A DNA stretch of 64,000 nt from Hyphomicrobium sp. (GCF_009026145.1 NZ_WBUE01000005.1:1-64000); one strand, 5' to 3'. Shown: positions 16,019 to 25,359, numbered from the stretch's first letter. The notes: generated by a model not told the origin, from the sequence alone. Program-made: numbers and translations.

Positions 16019-19000
16019 GTGAGCGCTTTTAAGAACAAAACGACAACACGTTACGCCGAGCTGCAGGTGACGACCAACTTCTCGTTCCTGCGCGGGGCTT
16101 CGCACGCCGAGGAGCTCGTCGCACAGGCGCATGCGCTAGGCTTGTCGGCGCTTGCCGTCACCGATCGCAACACGCTCGCCGGCGTCGTGCGTGCGCACCT
16201 CGCGGCGAAGGAGCTGGGTCTGAAGCTGATCGTCGGGGCGCGGCTCGACCTGCAGGATGCGCCGAGCCTCTTGTGTCTGCCGCGCGACCGGCAAGCCTAT
16301 GGGCGCCTGTCGCGGCTTTTGTCTTTAGGTCAGATGCGCGCCAAGAAGGGCGCGTGCACGCTCTTTCTCGATGACGTTGCGCGCCACGCCGAGGGTCAAA
16401 TTTTCCTCGCGCTTCCCCCTGACGACTGGGATTGGCGCATGCTCACGCCTGCCGCCGCAGAGGTGTCCTCTACTGCCGCCATCCTTCCTTTCCGCAATAC
16501 GAAAATTTCCTCCTCTTCCCGCGTGCGTCACGCTGAAAGCGTGCCTTCGGCACGACGAGAGGGCGGGGGTGAGGGGCCGAAGTTGGCGCCGAAGCAAGAG
16601 GTTGCCCCTCACCCTAACCCTCTCCCCATGCAAAAGGGCATGGGGAGAGGGGATGTGACCTTCGAAGCGGAGCTGCGGCGCGTGAAGCAGGTGCTGGGAG
16701 ATGGAGCGCAGCTCTATCTCGCGGCGAGCTACACCTATCGCGGCGACGACCGGGCGCGCATCGCCGCGCTGGGCGCGCTGGCAGAGCGTTGCGGCACTCC
16801 GCTCGTCGCCACGGGCGACGTGCTCTATCACGCCCCGCACCGGCGCCCGCTGCAGGACGTCCTTTCCTGCGTGCGCGAGAAGACGACCATCAGAGAAGCC
16901 GGCCTCGAGCTCGAGGCCAACGCCGAACGTCACCTCAAATGGCCGATGGAGATGACGCGCCTGTTCCGCGGCCACGAGGACGCCATCGCCCGCACGCTGC
17001 AGATCGCCGAGGCCTGCCGCTTCTCGCTCGACGAGCTCGTCTACGAATACCCCGACGAGCCGACGCCGTCCGGCAAGACCCCGCAACAACACCTCGAGCA
17101 GCTCTCCTGGGAAGGCGCGCGCTGGCGCTTCCCCGACGGCATCCCCGACAAGGTGCATGCCCTCATCGCGCGCGAGCTGCAACTGATCGATCAGCTCAAC
17201 TACGCGCCCTACTTCCTCACCGTGCACGACATCGTGCGCTTCGCGCGTTCGAAGGGCATCCTCTGCCAAGGGCGCGGCTCGGCCGCCAACTCCGCCGTCT
17301 GCTACTGCCTCGCCATCACAGCGGTAAACCCGACCGAGATCGACGTGCTGTTCGAGCGCTTCGTCTCCCCCGAGCGCCGTGAGCCGCCCGACATCGACGT
17401 CGACTTCGAGCACGAGCGGCGCGAGGAGGTGATCCAGTACATCTACGCGCGCTACGGTCGGAATCGCGCCGGGCTCGCCGCCACCGTCATCTCCTATCGC
17501 GCGCGCTCGGCGGTGCGCGACGTCGGCAAGGCGATGGGGCTGTCGGAGGATACGGTCGCGGCGCTCGCCGGCATGGTGTGGGGCACGACCAGCGGCGGAG
17601 AGCTGCCCGAGAAGCACGTGCGCGCCGCCGGTCTCGATCCCAAAGATCCGCTGCTGGCAACGGTGCTGGAGCTGGCGCACGAGCTGATGGGCTTTCCGCG
17701 CCACTTGTCGCAGCACGTCGGCGGCTTCGTTCTGACGCGCGGGCCGCTTATCGAGGTCGTCCCCGTCGGCAACGCGGCGATGGAGGACCGCACCTTCATC
17801 GAGTGGGACAAGGACGACATCGCCGCCCTCGGCCTGCTCAAGGTCGACGTCCTGGCGCTCGGCATGCTCACCTGCATCCGCCGCGCCTTCGACCTCATCG
17901 AGCGTCACGAGGGCAAGGCGATGACGCTCGCCTCGGTGCCGCGCGAGGATCCTGCCGTCTACGACATGCTGTGCAGGGCCGATTCCATTGGCGTATTCCA
18001 GGTGGAAAGCCGCGCGCAGATGAACATGCTGCCGCGCCTCAAGCCGCGCTGCTTCTACGATCTCGTCATCGAGGTGGCGATCGTGCGCCCGGGGCCCATC
18101 CAGGGCGACATGGTGCACCCCTACCTGCGCCGCCGCGACGGTGTGGAGCCGGAGCATTATCCCTCGCCATCCCCTGAGCACGGCCCCAGGGACGAATTAA
18201 AGAACATCCTCGGCAAGACCAAGGGCGTGCCGCTATTCCAGGAGCAGGCGATGCGCATCGCGCTTATCGCCGCCAAGTTCTCCGACGCGGAGGTGAACGA
18301 GTTGCGCAAGGCGATGGCGACCTTCCGCCGCCGCGGCACCATCGGGCTTTTAGAGGAGAAAATGGTCTCGCGCATGACGGCGCGCGGCTATGATGCGGCA
18401 TTCGCGCAGCGCTGCTTCAACCAGATCAAGGGCTTCGGCGAGTACGGCTTTCCCGAGAGCCACGCGGCGAGCTTCGCGCACCTCGTCTATGTGTCGTCGT
18501 GGATCAAGTGCCACCATCCGGCGGCGTTCGCGGCGGCGCTCTTGAACTCGCAGCCGATGGGCTTTTACGCGCCGGCGCAGATCGTGCGCGATGCGCGCGA
18601 GCATGCCGTCGAGGTGCGCGAGGCGGACGTCAATCTCTCCGACTGGGACTGCACCCTGGAGGCGGGAGGCGCCGACGGCCGGCCGGCGCTGCGGCTCGGC
18701 CTGCGTCAGATCGACGGCCTGCAGGAGGAGGAGATCAAGAAGCTCGTCGCCGTGCGCGGAGCTTCCCTCTCCCCATCGTTTCTTCAGCGATGGGGAGAGG
18801 GTCAGGGTGAGGGGCAGTCGCTGGCTCCGGCGCAAGTTGTTGCCCCTCACCCCGGCCCTCTCGTCGTGCCGAAGGCACGCTTTCAGCGTGACGCTAGCGG
18901 GGAGAGGGGGAAGTTCCGCGACGTGCACGATCTGTGGGCGCGGGGGCGGCTGCGCCTCGCCACGCTCGAGAAGCTCGCCGCGGCGGATGCCTTCCGCTCC

Positions 19001-19711
19001 GTCCAAGCGGAGCTTGGCTTCGCCAAGACGGGCCTCGACCGCCGCCAGGCGCTATGGGAGGTGAAGGCGCTCGCCGCCGCCGAGCCGCTGCCGCTGTTCT
19101 CCTGGAGCGAGACGCGCGAAGCCGCCGCCGAGCCGTTCGTGCAACTGCCCGAGATGCGGCTGTCCGAGCACGTGGTGAGCGACTATCAGACGCTGCGCCT
19201 ATCGCTCAAAGCGCATCCCATGAGCTTTCTGCGCGAGCGCTTCAAGGCGCGCCGCGTACTCGCCTGCGATGAGCTGCGCAGCATCAAGGACGGCGCCTGG
19301 GTCGCGGTCGCCGGCGTCGTCTTGGTGCGCCAGCGCCCCGGCTCGGCCAAGGGCGTCGTGTTCATGACCATCGAGGACGAGACCGGCATTGCCAACGCCG
19401 TCGTGTGGGCGAAGACGCTGGAACGCTTCCGCAAGGAGGTGATGGGCGCCCGCCTCATCGTCATCCACGGCCGCGTGCAGCGTCACGAGGACATCATCCA
19501 CGTCGTGGCGGCACGGCTGGAGGACCGCAGCGACTGGCTGCAGCTATTGTCGGCCGAGGGCGCTGCGATAAAGGCGCCGGTCGCCAACGCCGACCACGTG
19601 CGCCATCAGGACACCCGCGCGGCACCGCAGGGGCAGCACAGCGGGCACCCGCGCTGGGCCGGCCACCCGAGGAACGAGCGCATCATCCCCAAATCGCGCG
19701 ATTTTCATTGA
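16019..19711 (+). CDS. dnaE2: error-prone DNA polymerase DnaE2 (ImuC)
   Basis: Catalytic polymerase of the SOS mutasome, class C alpha subunit. An N-terminal PHP domain (YAELQVTTNFSFLRGASH) is followed by the polymerase core with GRGSAANSAVCYCL and PPDIDVDFEHERREEVI, which carries catalytic acidic residues, then a helix-hairpin-helix region and a C-terminal OB fold. The start is GTG 16019. At 1230 residues it is well over 100 longer than typical DnaE2. Most of the excess is explained by two translated copies of a palindromic repeat, near residues 164-211 in the PHP domain and 916-964 in the HhH region. The last 7 bases overlap the convergent cupin gene. Whether the enzyme is active with these insertions is not known. 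Confidence 0.93.
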   Translation: MSAFKNKTTTRYAELQVTTNFSFLRGASHAEELVAQAHALGLSALAVTDRNTLAGVVRAHLAAKELGLKLIVGARLDLQDAPSLLCLPRDRQAYGRLSRLLSLGQMRAKKGACTLFLDDVARHAEGQIFLALPPDDWDWRMLTPAAAEVSSTAAILPFRNTKISSSSRVRHAESVPSARREGGGEGPKLAPKQEVAPHPNPLPMQKGMGRGDVTFEAELRRVKQVLGDGAQLYLAASYTYRGDDRARIAALGALAERCGTPLVATGDVLYHAPHRRPLQDVLSCVREKTTIREAGLELEANAERHLKWPMEMTRLFRGHEDAIARTLQIAEACRFSLDELVYEYPDEPTPSGKTPQQHLEQLSWEGARWRFPDGIPDKVHALIARELQLIDQLNYAPYFLTVHDIVRFARSKGILCQGRGSAANSAVCYCLAITAVNPTEIDVLFERFVSPERREPPDIDVDFEHERREEVIQYIYARYGRNRAGLAATVISYRARSAVRDVGKAMGLSEDTVAALAGMVWGTTSGGELPEKHVRAAGLDPKDPLLATVLELAHELMGFPRHLSQHVGGFVLTRGPLIEVVPVGNAAMEDRTFIEWDKDDIAALGLLKVDVLALGMLTCIRRAFDLIERHEGKAMTLASVPREDPAVYDMLCRADSIGVFQVESRAQMNMLPRLKPRCFYDLVIEVAIVRPGPIQGDMVHPYLRRRDGVEPEHYPSPSPEHGPRDELKNILGKTKGVPLFQEQAMRIALIAAKFSDAEVNELRKAMATFRRRGTIGLLEEKMVSRMTARGYDAAFAQRCFNQIKGFGEYGFPESHAASFAHLVYVSSWIKCHHPAAFAAALLNSQPMGFYAPAQIVRDAREHAVEVREADVNLSDWDCTLEAGGADGRPALRLGLRQIDGLQEEEIKKLVAVRGASLSPSFLQRWGEGQGEGQSLAPAQVVAPHPGPLVVPKARFQRDASGERGKFRDVHDLWARGRLRLATLEKLAAADAFRSVQAELGFAKTGLDRRQALWEVKALAAAEPLPLFSWSETREAAAEPFVQLPEMRLSEHVVSDYQTLRLSLKAHPMSFLRERFKARRVLACDELRSIKDGAWVAVAGVVLVRQRPGSAKGVVFMTIEDETGIANAVVWAKTLERFRKEVMGARLIVIHGRVQRHEDIIHVVAARLEDRSDWLQLLSAEGAAIKAPVANADHVRHQDTRAAPQGQHSGHPRWAGHPRNERIIPKSRDFH
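16509..16652 (-). repeat. palindromic repeat element, copy 1, inside dnaE2
   Basis: About 144 bp made of nested inverted repeats: CCCTCTCCCCATG...CATGGGGAGAGGG at one end, CACGCTGAAAGCGTGCC with TTCGGCAC at the other, and GGTGAGGGG facing CCCCTCACC in the middle. It is read in frame with dnaE2 and gives a Pro/Gly/Arg-rich peptide containing APHPNPLP. It is the inverted counterpart of the copy at 18765-18910. Confidence 0.85.
18765..18910 (+). repeat. palindromic repeat element, copy 2, inside dnaE2
   Basis: About 146 bp with the same modules as copy 1 in the opposite orientation: CCCTCTCCCCATCG with CGATGGGGAGAGGG, then GGGTGAGGGGC and GCCCCTCACCC, then GTCGTGCCGAAGGCACGCTTTC followed by AGCGTGACGC. 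It is in frame with dnaE2, encoding a Gly/Pro/Arg-rich insert with VAPHPGPL. It falls between the VAVRGA helix and the FRDVHDLW segment of the helix-hairpin-helix region. Confidence 0.85.
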
Positions 19712-20157
19712 GGCATATAGCCCGGCAGCATCACCGTGTTGGGCACACCGTCGGCACCCATGAACACCGCCAGGATGCGTGCTGGTATTTTGCCCGTGTT
19801 GCGTCCGTTGTGCGGCCAATCGATCGCCTCGATCAGCGCGTCGCCCTGGCGATAGACGCGCGTGCCCTTGGCGCCGTAATCGACGCTGACCTCGCCTTCG
19901 AGGATATAGCCGAACATCGGCACGTCGTGCTGGTGCCAGCCGGTCTCCTCGCCGGGCAGCATGGTGACGATGGCCGAGACGATTCTCGCAGGCGCCTGCG
20001 TGGGATAGGCGATCGGCTGGGTAAGGATCGTCTCCCCAGTGCTGAGCAGCGAGGTAACGGTCTCGCGCGTCATGCCGCGGTCGGCGATGGCGATAATAAG
20101 CGCCGCGCCCAGGAGAACCGTCGCCAGCTGCCAGACGAGTGATCGCGCCTTCGACAT
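19705..20157 (-). CDS. membrane-anchored cupin-domain protein
   Basis: A 150-residue protein with an N-terminal hydrophobic segment (WQLATVLLGAALIIAIA; signal or anchor) and one cupin barrel. The cupin motif 1 region is GWHQHDVPMFGYILEGEVSV and motif 2 lies around GDALIEAIDWPHNGRN, giving a probable His/His/Glu metal site. The role is unknown; family members act as small binding proteins or simple enzymes in the periplasm. ATG 20157 has GGAAAGG eight bases upstream and replaces the longer track start. Its stop overlaps the end of dnaE2 by 7 bases. Confidence 0.8.
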   Translation of the reverse strand: MSKARSLVWQLATVLLGAALIIAIADRGMTRETVTSLLSTGETILTQPIAYPTQAPARIVSAIVTMLPGEETGWHQHDVPMFGYILEGEVSVDYGAKGTRVYRQGDALIEAIDWPHNGRNTGKIPARILAVFMGADGVPNTVMLPGYMPQ

Positions 20158-20237
20158 ACGATGACCTTTCCAACGCCCATTGTGCTCGGCGGCATGATGG
20201 CGGAAGTTGATGAACAACTCTCGCCTCGCCGGTGGCC

Positions 20238-21998
20238 ATGCTCCCTCGCCAGATCCTACGCTTCGCCGCGCCTGCCCTGGCTATCGTCATGGCCGCGTCC
20301 GCCCAGACGCAGCTCGTCGATCCGCGCAGTGCGCCCGAGGCTGCGACGGGGACCGAAAACCACCAGCTGGCGACCGCCAAGCGGCACATGGTCTCCGCCG
20401 CCAACGCCATCGCCGCCGATGCCGGCCGCGACATGCTGCGCGCCGGCGGCTCGGCCATCGATGCCGCCATCGCCACACAGCTCGTCTTGAACCTCGTCGA
20501 GCCGCAGTCGAGCGGCATCGGCGGCGGGGCGTTCATCCTCCACTGGGATAATGCCAAGGCGGAGCTGAAGGCATACGACGGGCGCGAGACGGCGCCGGCA
20601 TCGGCGCGTCCCGACCGCTTTCTTGTCGACGGCAAGCCGATGCCGTTCGACGAAGCCGTGCTGTCGGGCCTCAGCATCGGCGTGCCCGGACTGGTGCGCC
20701 TATTGGAGGACGTCCACAAGCAGCATGGCAAGCTGCCATGGGCGAAGCTGTTCGAGCCGGCGATCCGCATTGCCGAGCAGGGCTTCGAGATTTCGCCGCG
20801 CCTGCATTTCCTTTTGCGCCTCGAGGGCGCCGACAGCTTCGTGCCGGCGGCGCGGCGCTACTTCTTCACCGAAGGCGGAAGCGCGCTGCCAATCGGGCAC
20901 CGGCTGAAGAATCCGGCCTTTGCGGCGACGCTGCGCGCCATCGCGGCGGGCGGTTCGGCCGCCTTCTACGAGGGCCCGATCGCGCAGGCGATCGTGGACG
21001 CAGTGGCGTCAGCGCCGACCGCTCCAGGCGGCATGACGCTCGACGACCTCAAGGGCTACAAGGTGAAGGAGCGTGCACCGCTTTGCGTGACCTACCGCGG
21101 GCACGAGGTGTGCGGCATGGGCGCGCCGTCCTCGGGGGGCACCACCGTGGCGCAGACCCTGAAGCTGATCGAGACCTTCGACCTCGGTAGCAGTCCGGAT
21201 GCGGCGCTCAATGCGCACGCCGTGCATCGCATCGCGGAGGCGCAGAAGCTCGCCTATGCCGACCGCAACCGCTTCCTCGGCGATCCCGACTTCGTCGCCA
21301 TTCCAGAGGGGCTGCTCGATGAGACCTACCTCGCGCAACGTCGCGCGCTCATCGATCCGCAGCGCGCTGTCGACAAACCGCAGGCCGGCGCGCCACCTGC
21401 ACCCAAGCGCCAGTCGTTCGGCGTCGATGCAACCATCGAGCGGGCGGGCACCAGCCATATTTCGATCATCGATGGCGACGGCAACGCCGTGGCCATGACA
21501 ACGACCATCGAGGGCGCATTCGGCTCGCACAACTGGGCGGCGGGCTTCCTACTCAACAACGAGCTGACGGACTTCTCCTTCGTGCCGGTCGACGCCGCCG
21601 GGCTCCCGGTCGCCAATGCCGTCGGAGCGGGTAAGCGCCCGCGCTCGTCCATGGCGCCGACCATCGTCTTCGATGCACGGCGGCACGTCGAAGCCGTGCT
21701 CGGCTCGCCGGGTGGCAGCCGCATCATCCTCTATGTCCTCAAGACGCTGATCGCGTTGCTCGACTGGCGCATGGACGCCCAGCAGGCGGCGGACCTCACC
21801 AACTTCGGCAGCCAGGGGAGCGGTCTCGAGATCGAACTCGACTGGCCGGCGGTGCCGCTGGCGCTCACCTTGCGACCGCTGGGGCACCGAATCGCACCTT
21901 CGCTGATGAATTCCGGGATCCACATCGTCATGCGGCGAGGGGGTGGGCTCGAAGGCGCCGCTGACGCGCGTCGGGAAGGGGCCGCACTAGGGGATTGA
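20238..21998 (+). CDS. ggt: gamma-glutamyltransferase
   Basis: Periplasmic Ntn-hydrolase that cleaves gamma-glutamyl bonds of glutathione and transfers or hydrolyses the glutamyl group. The precursor self-cleaves before the catalytic Thr, here in AGTSHISIIDGDGNAVAM (about residue 408). The large-subunit signatures SGIGGGAFILHW and the small-subunit VGAGKRPRSSMAP are present. A signal peptide ends near ASA-QTQLVD. The ATG at 20238 follows an in-frame GTG at 20232 used by the track. It ends 54 bases before the preferred thiO start. Confidence 0.92.
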   Translation: MLPRQILRFAAPALAIVMAASAQTQLVDPRSAPEAATGTENHQLATAKRHMVSAANAIAADAGRDMLRAGGSAIDAAIATQLVLNLVEPQSSGIGGGAFILHWDNAKAELKAYDGRETAPASARPDRFLVDGKPMPFDEAVLSGLSIGVPGLVRLLEDVHKQHGKLPWAKLFEPAIRIAEQGFEISPRLHFLLRLEGADSFVPAARRYFFTEGGSALPIGHRLKNPAFAATLRAIAAGGSAAFYEGPIAQAIVDAVASAPTAPGGMTLDDLKGYKVKERAPLCVTYRGHEVCGMGAPSSGGTTVAQTLKLIETFDLGSSPDAALNAHAVHRIAEAQKLAYADRNRFLGDPDFVAIPEGLLDETYLAQRRALIDPQRAVDKPQAGAPPAPKRQSFGVDATIERAGTSHISIIDGDGNAVAMTTTIEGAFGSHNWAAGFLLNNELTDFSFVPVDAAGLPVANAVGAGKRPRSSMAPTIVFDARRHVEAVLGSPGGSRIILYVLKTLIALLDWRMDAQQAADLTNFGSQGSGLEIELDWPAVPLALTLRPLGHRIAPSLMNSGIHIVMRRGGGLEGAADARREGAALGD

Positions 21999-22052
21999 GC
22001 GCGGCGCCGCGGCATGCGAACGGTAGGCGCCCCGCAACCCAACAATGAAGCA

Positions 22053-23054
22053 ATGCCCGCGAGCTCCCGCTCCATCACGGTGCTCGGCGCCGGAATCCTC
22101 GGTCTCTGGCAGGCGCTGACGCTTGCCCGCGCCGGGCATCGCGTGCGCCTCCTCGAGGCCAGCGCCGAGCCGTTCGCGGATGCGGCGAGCCTCTATGCCG
22201 GCGTCATGCTGGCGCCCGAGCGCGAGGCCGAGACGGCGCCCATGATGCTGCGTCAGCTCGGCCGTGAAGGGGTGGCGCTGTGGCGCAACCTTTGTCCGGC
22301 CTTGAAGACGAATGGCAGCCTCGTCGTTGCCGCCGCCCGCGACCGCGGCGAGCTCGATCGCTTTGCCCGGCGCACGCAGGGACATCGTCTCCTCGATGCC
22401 GCCGAGATCGATGTGCTGGAGCCCGACCTCAAAGATCGCTTCACCGCCGCGCTGTTCTTTCCCGAAGAGGCGCACATGCCGGCGCCGGCCGCGCTGGCGT
22501 TCTTGCTGGCGGAAGTGCAACGGGCCGGCGTCGACATCGTGTTCGGGGTCGCATCGCCGGGTGAGGAGGAGACGGTCATCGACTGCCGCGGGCTGGCGGC
22601 GCGCGATGCGCTACCCGAGCTGCGCGGCGTGCGCGGCGAGCGGGCGCTGATCCGCACGCGCGAGGTCGCTCTGCGGCGCCCCGTGCAGCTGCTGCATCCG
22701 CGGCTGCCGCTCTATATCGTGCCGTGGGAGGACGGCCTCTACATGATCGGGGCGACGGTGATCGAGAGCGAGGATGCAGGTCCCGTGAGCGTGCGCTCGG
22801 CGTTGGAGCTGCTGGGCGGTGCGTATGCCGTGCATCCCGCGTTCGCCGAGGCGGAGATCGTCGATCTCGGCGCTGGCGTGCGTCCTGCCTTCCCCGACAA
22901 CATGCCACGCGCCATCGTGCGCGAGGGCGGAAAGCGTATATTCGTCAACGGTGCCTACCGGCACGGCTTTCTGTTGGGGCCGGTGCTCGCGCGCGCCGTT
23001 GCCGACTACCTAGAGAGTGGTGCAACGTCGGAACTGATACGCGCAGAGAATTGA
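22053..23054 (+). CDS. thiO: FAD-dependent glycine oxidase ThiO
   Basis: Oxidises glycine to the imine used by ThiG in thiazole synthesis for thiamine. A Rossmann FAD motif sits at the N-terminus (ITVLGAGILGLWQALTLARAGHRV, quoted in part). The C-terminal ThiO/DAO signature around VNGAYRHGFLLGPVLARAVADYL is clear. ATG 22053 starts 7 residues before the FAD strand; the track start at 22014 adds 13 residues. The gene is shorter than many ThiO proteins, at 333 residues. It is separated from thiSGE by two minus-strand genes, unlike the usual contiguous thiOSGE order. Confidence 0.85.
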   Translation: MPASSRSITVLGAGILGLWQALTLARAGHRVRLLEASAEPFADAASLYAGVMLAPEREAETAPMMLRQLGREGVALWRNLCPALKTNGSLVVAAARDRGELDRFARRTQGHRLLDAAEIDVLEPDLKDRFTAALFFPEEAHMPAPAALAFLLAEVQRAGVDIVFGVASPGEEETVIDCRGLAARDALPELRGVRGERALIRTREVALRRPVQLLHPRLPLYIVPWEDGLYMIGATVIESEDAGPVSVRSALELLGGAYAVHPAFAEAEIVDLGAGVRPAFPDNMPRAIVREGGKRIFVNGAYRHGFLLGPVLARAVADYLESGATSELIRAEN

Positions 23055-23059
23055 TGAGC

Positions 23060-24238
23060 TTAGCCGGCACGGGCGAGGAGCCCTGCTGCGCGCCCCTGCG
23101 CGACGGCGCGAACCTGGGCTCCGATCTCCGGGTTGCGGTCGATGAAGCGATGGAAATCGTCGCAGTCGAGCACCAGGAGATCGGTCGACTTGACGGCCGT
23201 CACGGTTGCTGTGCGGCGCTCGCGCGTCAAAAGCGCCATCTCACCGCAAAAGTCGCCCTCTCCAAGCCGCACCTTGCCCGTCGGAGCGTCGACCTCGAGC
23301 TCTCCACTGGCGATCAGATACATAGCGTCCCCCGGCTCGCCCTTGCGGATGATGACGGTACCGGCGGGGACCGTGCGCGCCTTCAAGATGGCGACGAGAT
23401 CGGAGATCGAGGCCGCATCGAGGTGGGCGAACAGCGGCACGTGGGCGACCATGGCGAAGGTCACGACGAAATCCCTGCGGCGGATCTCCTCGTAGAAGCC
23501 GCGCCCGATGATGGCGACGGGCAGCGCGAAGCAGAAGATGCCAAGCATCACAGTGATCGCCGCGATCATGCGGCCGAGCGCCGTCACTGGAGTGAGCTCG
23601 CCGCCACCGATCTTGGCGAGCATGGCCGCCGACCACCACATGGCTTTCGGCATATCGCCAAGCCGCTCGGGCTGCATTTCCCCTTCCACCGCGTGCATGG
23701 CGGCAGCCGCTGCCAGCATCACGCCGCCCAAGATGATGACGCAGGCGAGCAGTGCGCGCCGTTCCGCCGCGAGCACGCGCCCGATGGTCGCCAGCGCCGG
23801 CGAATAGCGGGCAAGCTTCAAGAAGCGTACCAGCCGGGTCAGGCGCAGGGCCGGAACGCCGGGGAAGAGAAGCTCGAGCAGCAGCGGCACGAAGGCCAGC
23901 GCGTCGATGACCATCATCGGCGTCGCGGCAAAGCGGGCCCGGGCCCGCCAAGCACCGAGCTTGTGCAGCAGCGGATGCTCCGGCGCCACCCACAGGCGCG
24001 CTGCATACTCGACGGCGAATACGAGCACGCACAGCCTGTCGAAGAGCTGCAAGTTCTCTCCGTAGGCGGTTTCTATATCGGGAAGCGTCTGCGCGAGCGT
24101 TGCCGCGACGTCGGCGAGAATGACGAGCACTAGGATCCAGTCGAGGACCCGCGAGGCGAAATCCCGGCGACGTCCATGTTCCAGGATGTCGAACGCTCGC
24201 TCGCGCGCAGTCGGATGCCTGGGTTCCGCGTCGCTCAA
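23060..24238 (-). CDS. six-TM cyclic-nucleotide-binding channel with altered pore
   Basis: Homologue of the bacterial cyclic-nucleotide-gated K+ channel MlotiK1. Six membrane segments lie at about residues 30-240, with Arg residues in S4 (RLTRLVRFLKLARYSP). A cAMP/cGMP-binding domain follows at about 265-380, with the phosphate-binding cassette GDFCGEMALLTRERRTATV. The selectivity filter is not canonical: where K+ channels carry T-x-GYGD, this protein reads AKIGGGELTPVT. S6 (VAIIGRGFYEEIRRRDF) otherwise matches MlotiK1 well. It may be a non-selective or non-conducting nucleotide sensor. It lies convergent with thiO, 5 bases apart. Confidence 0.85.
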   Translation of the reverse strand: MSDAEPRHPTARERAFDILEHGRRRDFASRVLDWILVLVILADVAATLAQTLPDIETAYGENLQLFDRLCVLVFAVEYAARLWVAPEHPLLHKLGAWRARARFAATPMMVIDALAFVPLLLELLFPGVPALRLTRLVRFLKLARYSPALATIGRVLAAERRALLACVIILGGVMLAAAAAMHAVEGEMQPERLGDMPKAMWWSAAMLAKIGGGELTPVTALGRMIAAITVMLGIFCFALPVAIIGRGFYEEIRRRDFVVTFAMVAHVPLFAHLDAASISDLVAILKARTVPAGTVIIRKGEPGDAMYLIASGELEVDAPTGKVRLGEGDFCGEMALLTRERRTATVTAVKSTDLLVLDCDDFHRFIDRNPEIGAQVRAVAQGRAAGLLARAG

Positions 24239-24378
24239 CCAGCACCTCTTTCAAGGCCGCTTCGGGCATTGCGGCTCGAAAGCCGCCGTGCATGCCCGTT
24301 GCGCCAGTCTAGCCCAGGAGCATCGGCTTGGGAGCGGACGTTCGAATGGTGGTTACGCGGACACGTCTCGCGGGCTCG

Positions 24379-25143
24379 TCAGGTGACGACGGTCGCCTTG
24401 GGGCCCATCATCGCCTGGATCTGCCGCAGCGAGCGCGAAGCGCGCCACACGTTCTCGATGCGGAACACCTCGTTGCCGCCGCCGAAGATGGCGATCTTGC
24501 CTTCGATGTCGCTGGTGCCGAGGCCGACGATGCCGAGGCCGAGGATCTTGTGGTCGAGGATGTCGTCGCTGAAGCGGGTCAGGCGCACGTGCATCACCGA
24601 ATAGCTTTCCGGAGCGCGCCCCAGGATGCTGGCGAAGCGCTGCACACGCTCGATCTGCGCGCCGCGGAAGCGCCAGTAGCTCAGGCGGTCGAAGCCGAAG
24701 ACGATCACCACCCAGACGACGAACAGAGCCGCGGAGACCATCATGTAGAAGGCGAGGTTCATGTGCACGAGAATTGCGGGCGGTGTCTTGAACAGACCCT
24801 CGATGCTCATGATGAACTGCGTTCCGACGGCCGCGCCGATGAGCAGCAGGATGAGGAGAATGGAGCCGATGCCGCGTGCCTTGACGGTGGTGGCGAGCGC
24901 GACGAACAGCAACAGCATGGTGAAGGAGATGCCGACCCAGGCGCTAGGGTGAATGAGCAGCGGCTTGCCGCCGCCGATGGTGAAGGTCTCGCCCTGCGCG
25001 TAGGTGAGGAGGGCGCAGAAGAAGCCGTAGGCCCACACGACCCACCAGTAGAGAATGGGAGAGTGTGGATAGATGCGCACTTCCGTCGGAGCGCCAGCCG
25101 CAGGTGCGGCCTGCGGAGCCGTCTCAAGCCCAGTCGACGCCAT
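24379..25143 (-). CDS. hypothetical multi-pass membrane protein
   Basis: A 254-residue protein of no recognised family. The N-terminus is Ala/Pro-rich. Four hydrophobic segments follow (around YWWVVWAYGFFCALLTYA, ISFTMLLLFVALATTV, SILLILLLIGAAVG and MMVSAALFVVWVVIVF). A cytosolic C-terminal domain of about 90 residues (ILDHKILGLGIVGLGTSDIEGKI, quoted in part, and IENVWRASRSLRQI) resembles membrane-associated PH-like folds in its strand pattern, but this is weak. It is upstream of the channel gene on the same strand with a 140-base gap. Confidence 0.7.
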   Translation of the reverse strand: MASTGLETAPQAAPAAGAPTEVRIYPHSPILYWWVVWAYGFFCALLTYAQGETFTIGGGKPLLIHPSAWVGISFTMLLLFVALATTVKARGIGSILLILLLIGAAVGTQFIMSIEGLFKTPPAILVHMNLAFYMMVSAALFVVWVVIVFGFDRLSYWRFRGAQIERVQRFASILGRAPESYSVMHVRLTRFSDDILDHKILGLGIVGLGTSDIEGKIAIFGGGNEVFRIENVWRASRSLRQIQAMMGPKATVVT

Positions 25144-25359
25144 GCTATCCCCCCGAGCCCTGGTGCTGGGACGTTAGCGAGCCTGGCGGCTATAAATTCA
25201 ACTAATAAACTCGCTTCGTCCCTATATGCAGCTATTCATGGCACTGGGCGTGGAGTACGTCAACGCGAGTAACGGCCGAGCGCGCTTGAGATTTCGGGCC
25301 TGAAGCTGTTGAATTGCGGGCAGATGCACGGCGAGGACGACGATGCGGGGAGCCGCGAA

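Noticed and set aside
16325-18181. 618-residue minus-strand ORF
   Set aside because: It is antisense to dnaE2 and has no domain-like segments; the polymerase motifs are on the plus strand.
22724-24133. 469-residue plus-strand ORF
   Set aside because: It is a shadow of thiO and the channel gene, with no recognisable motif and a His/Asp-rich antisense composition.
25144-25359. TPP riboswitch upstream of thiS
   Set aside because: The conserved CTGAGA and ACCTGAT-type elements are not present.
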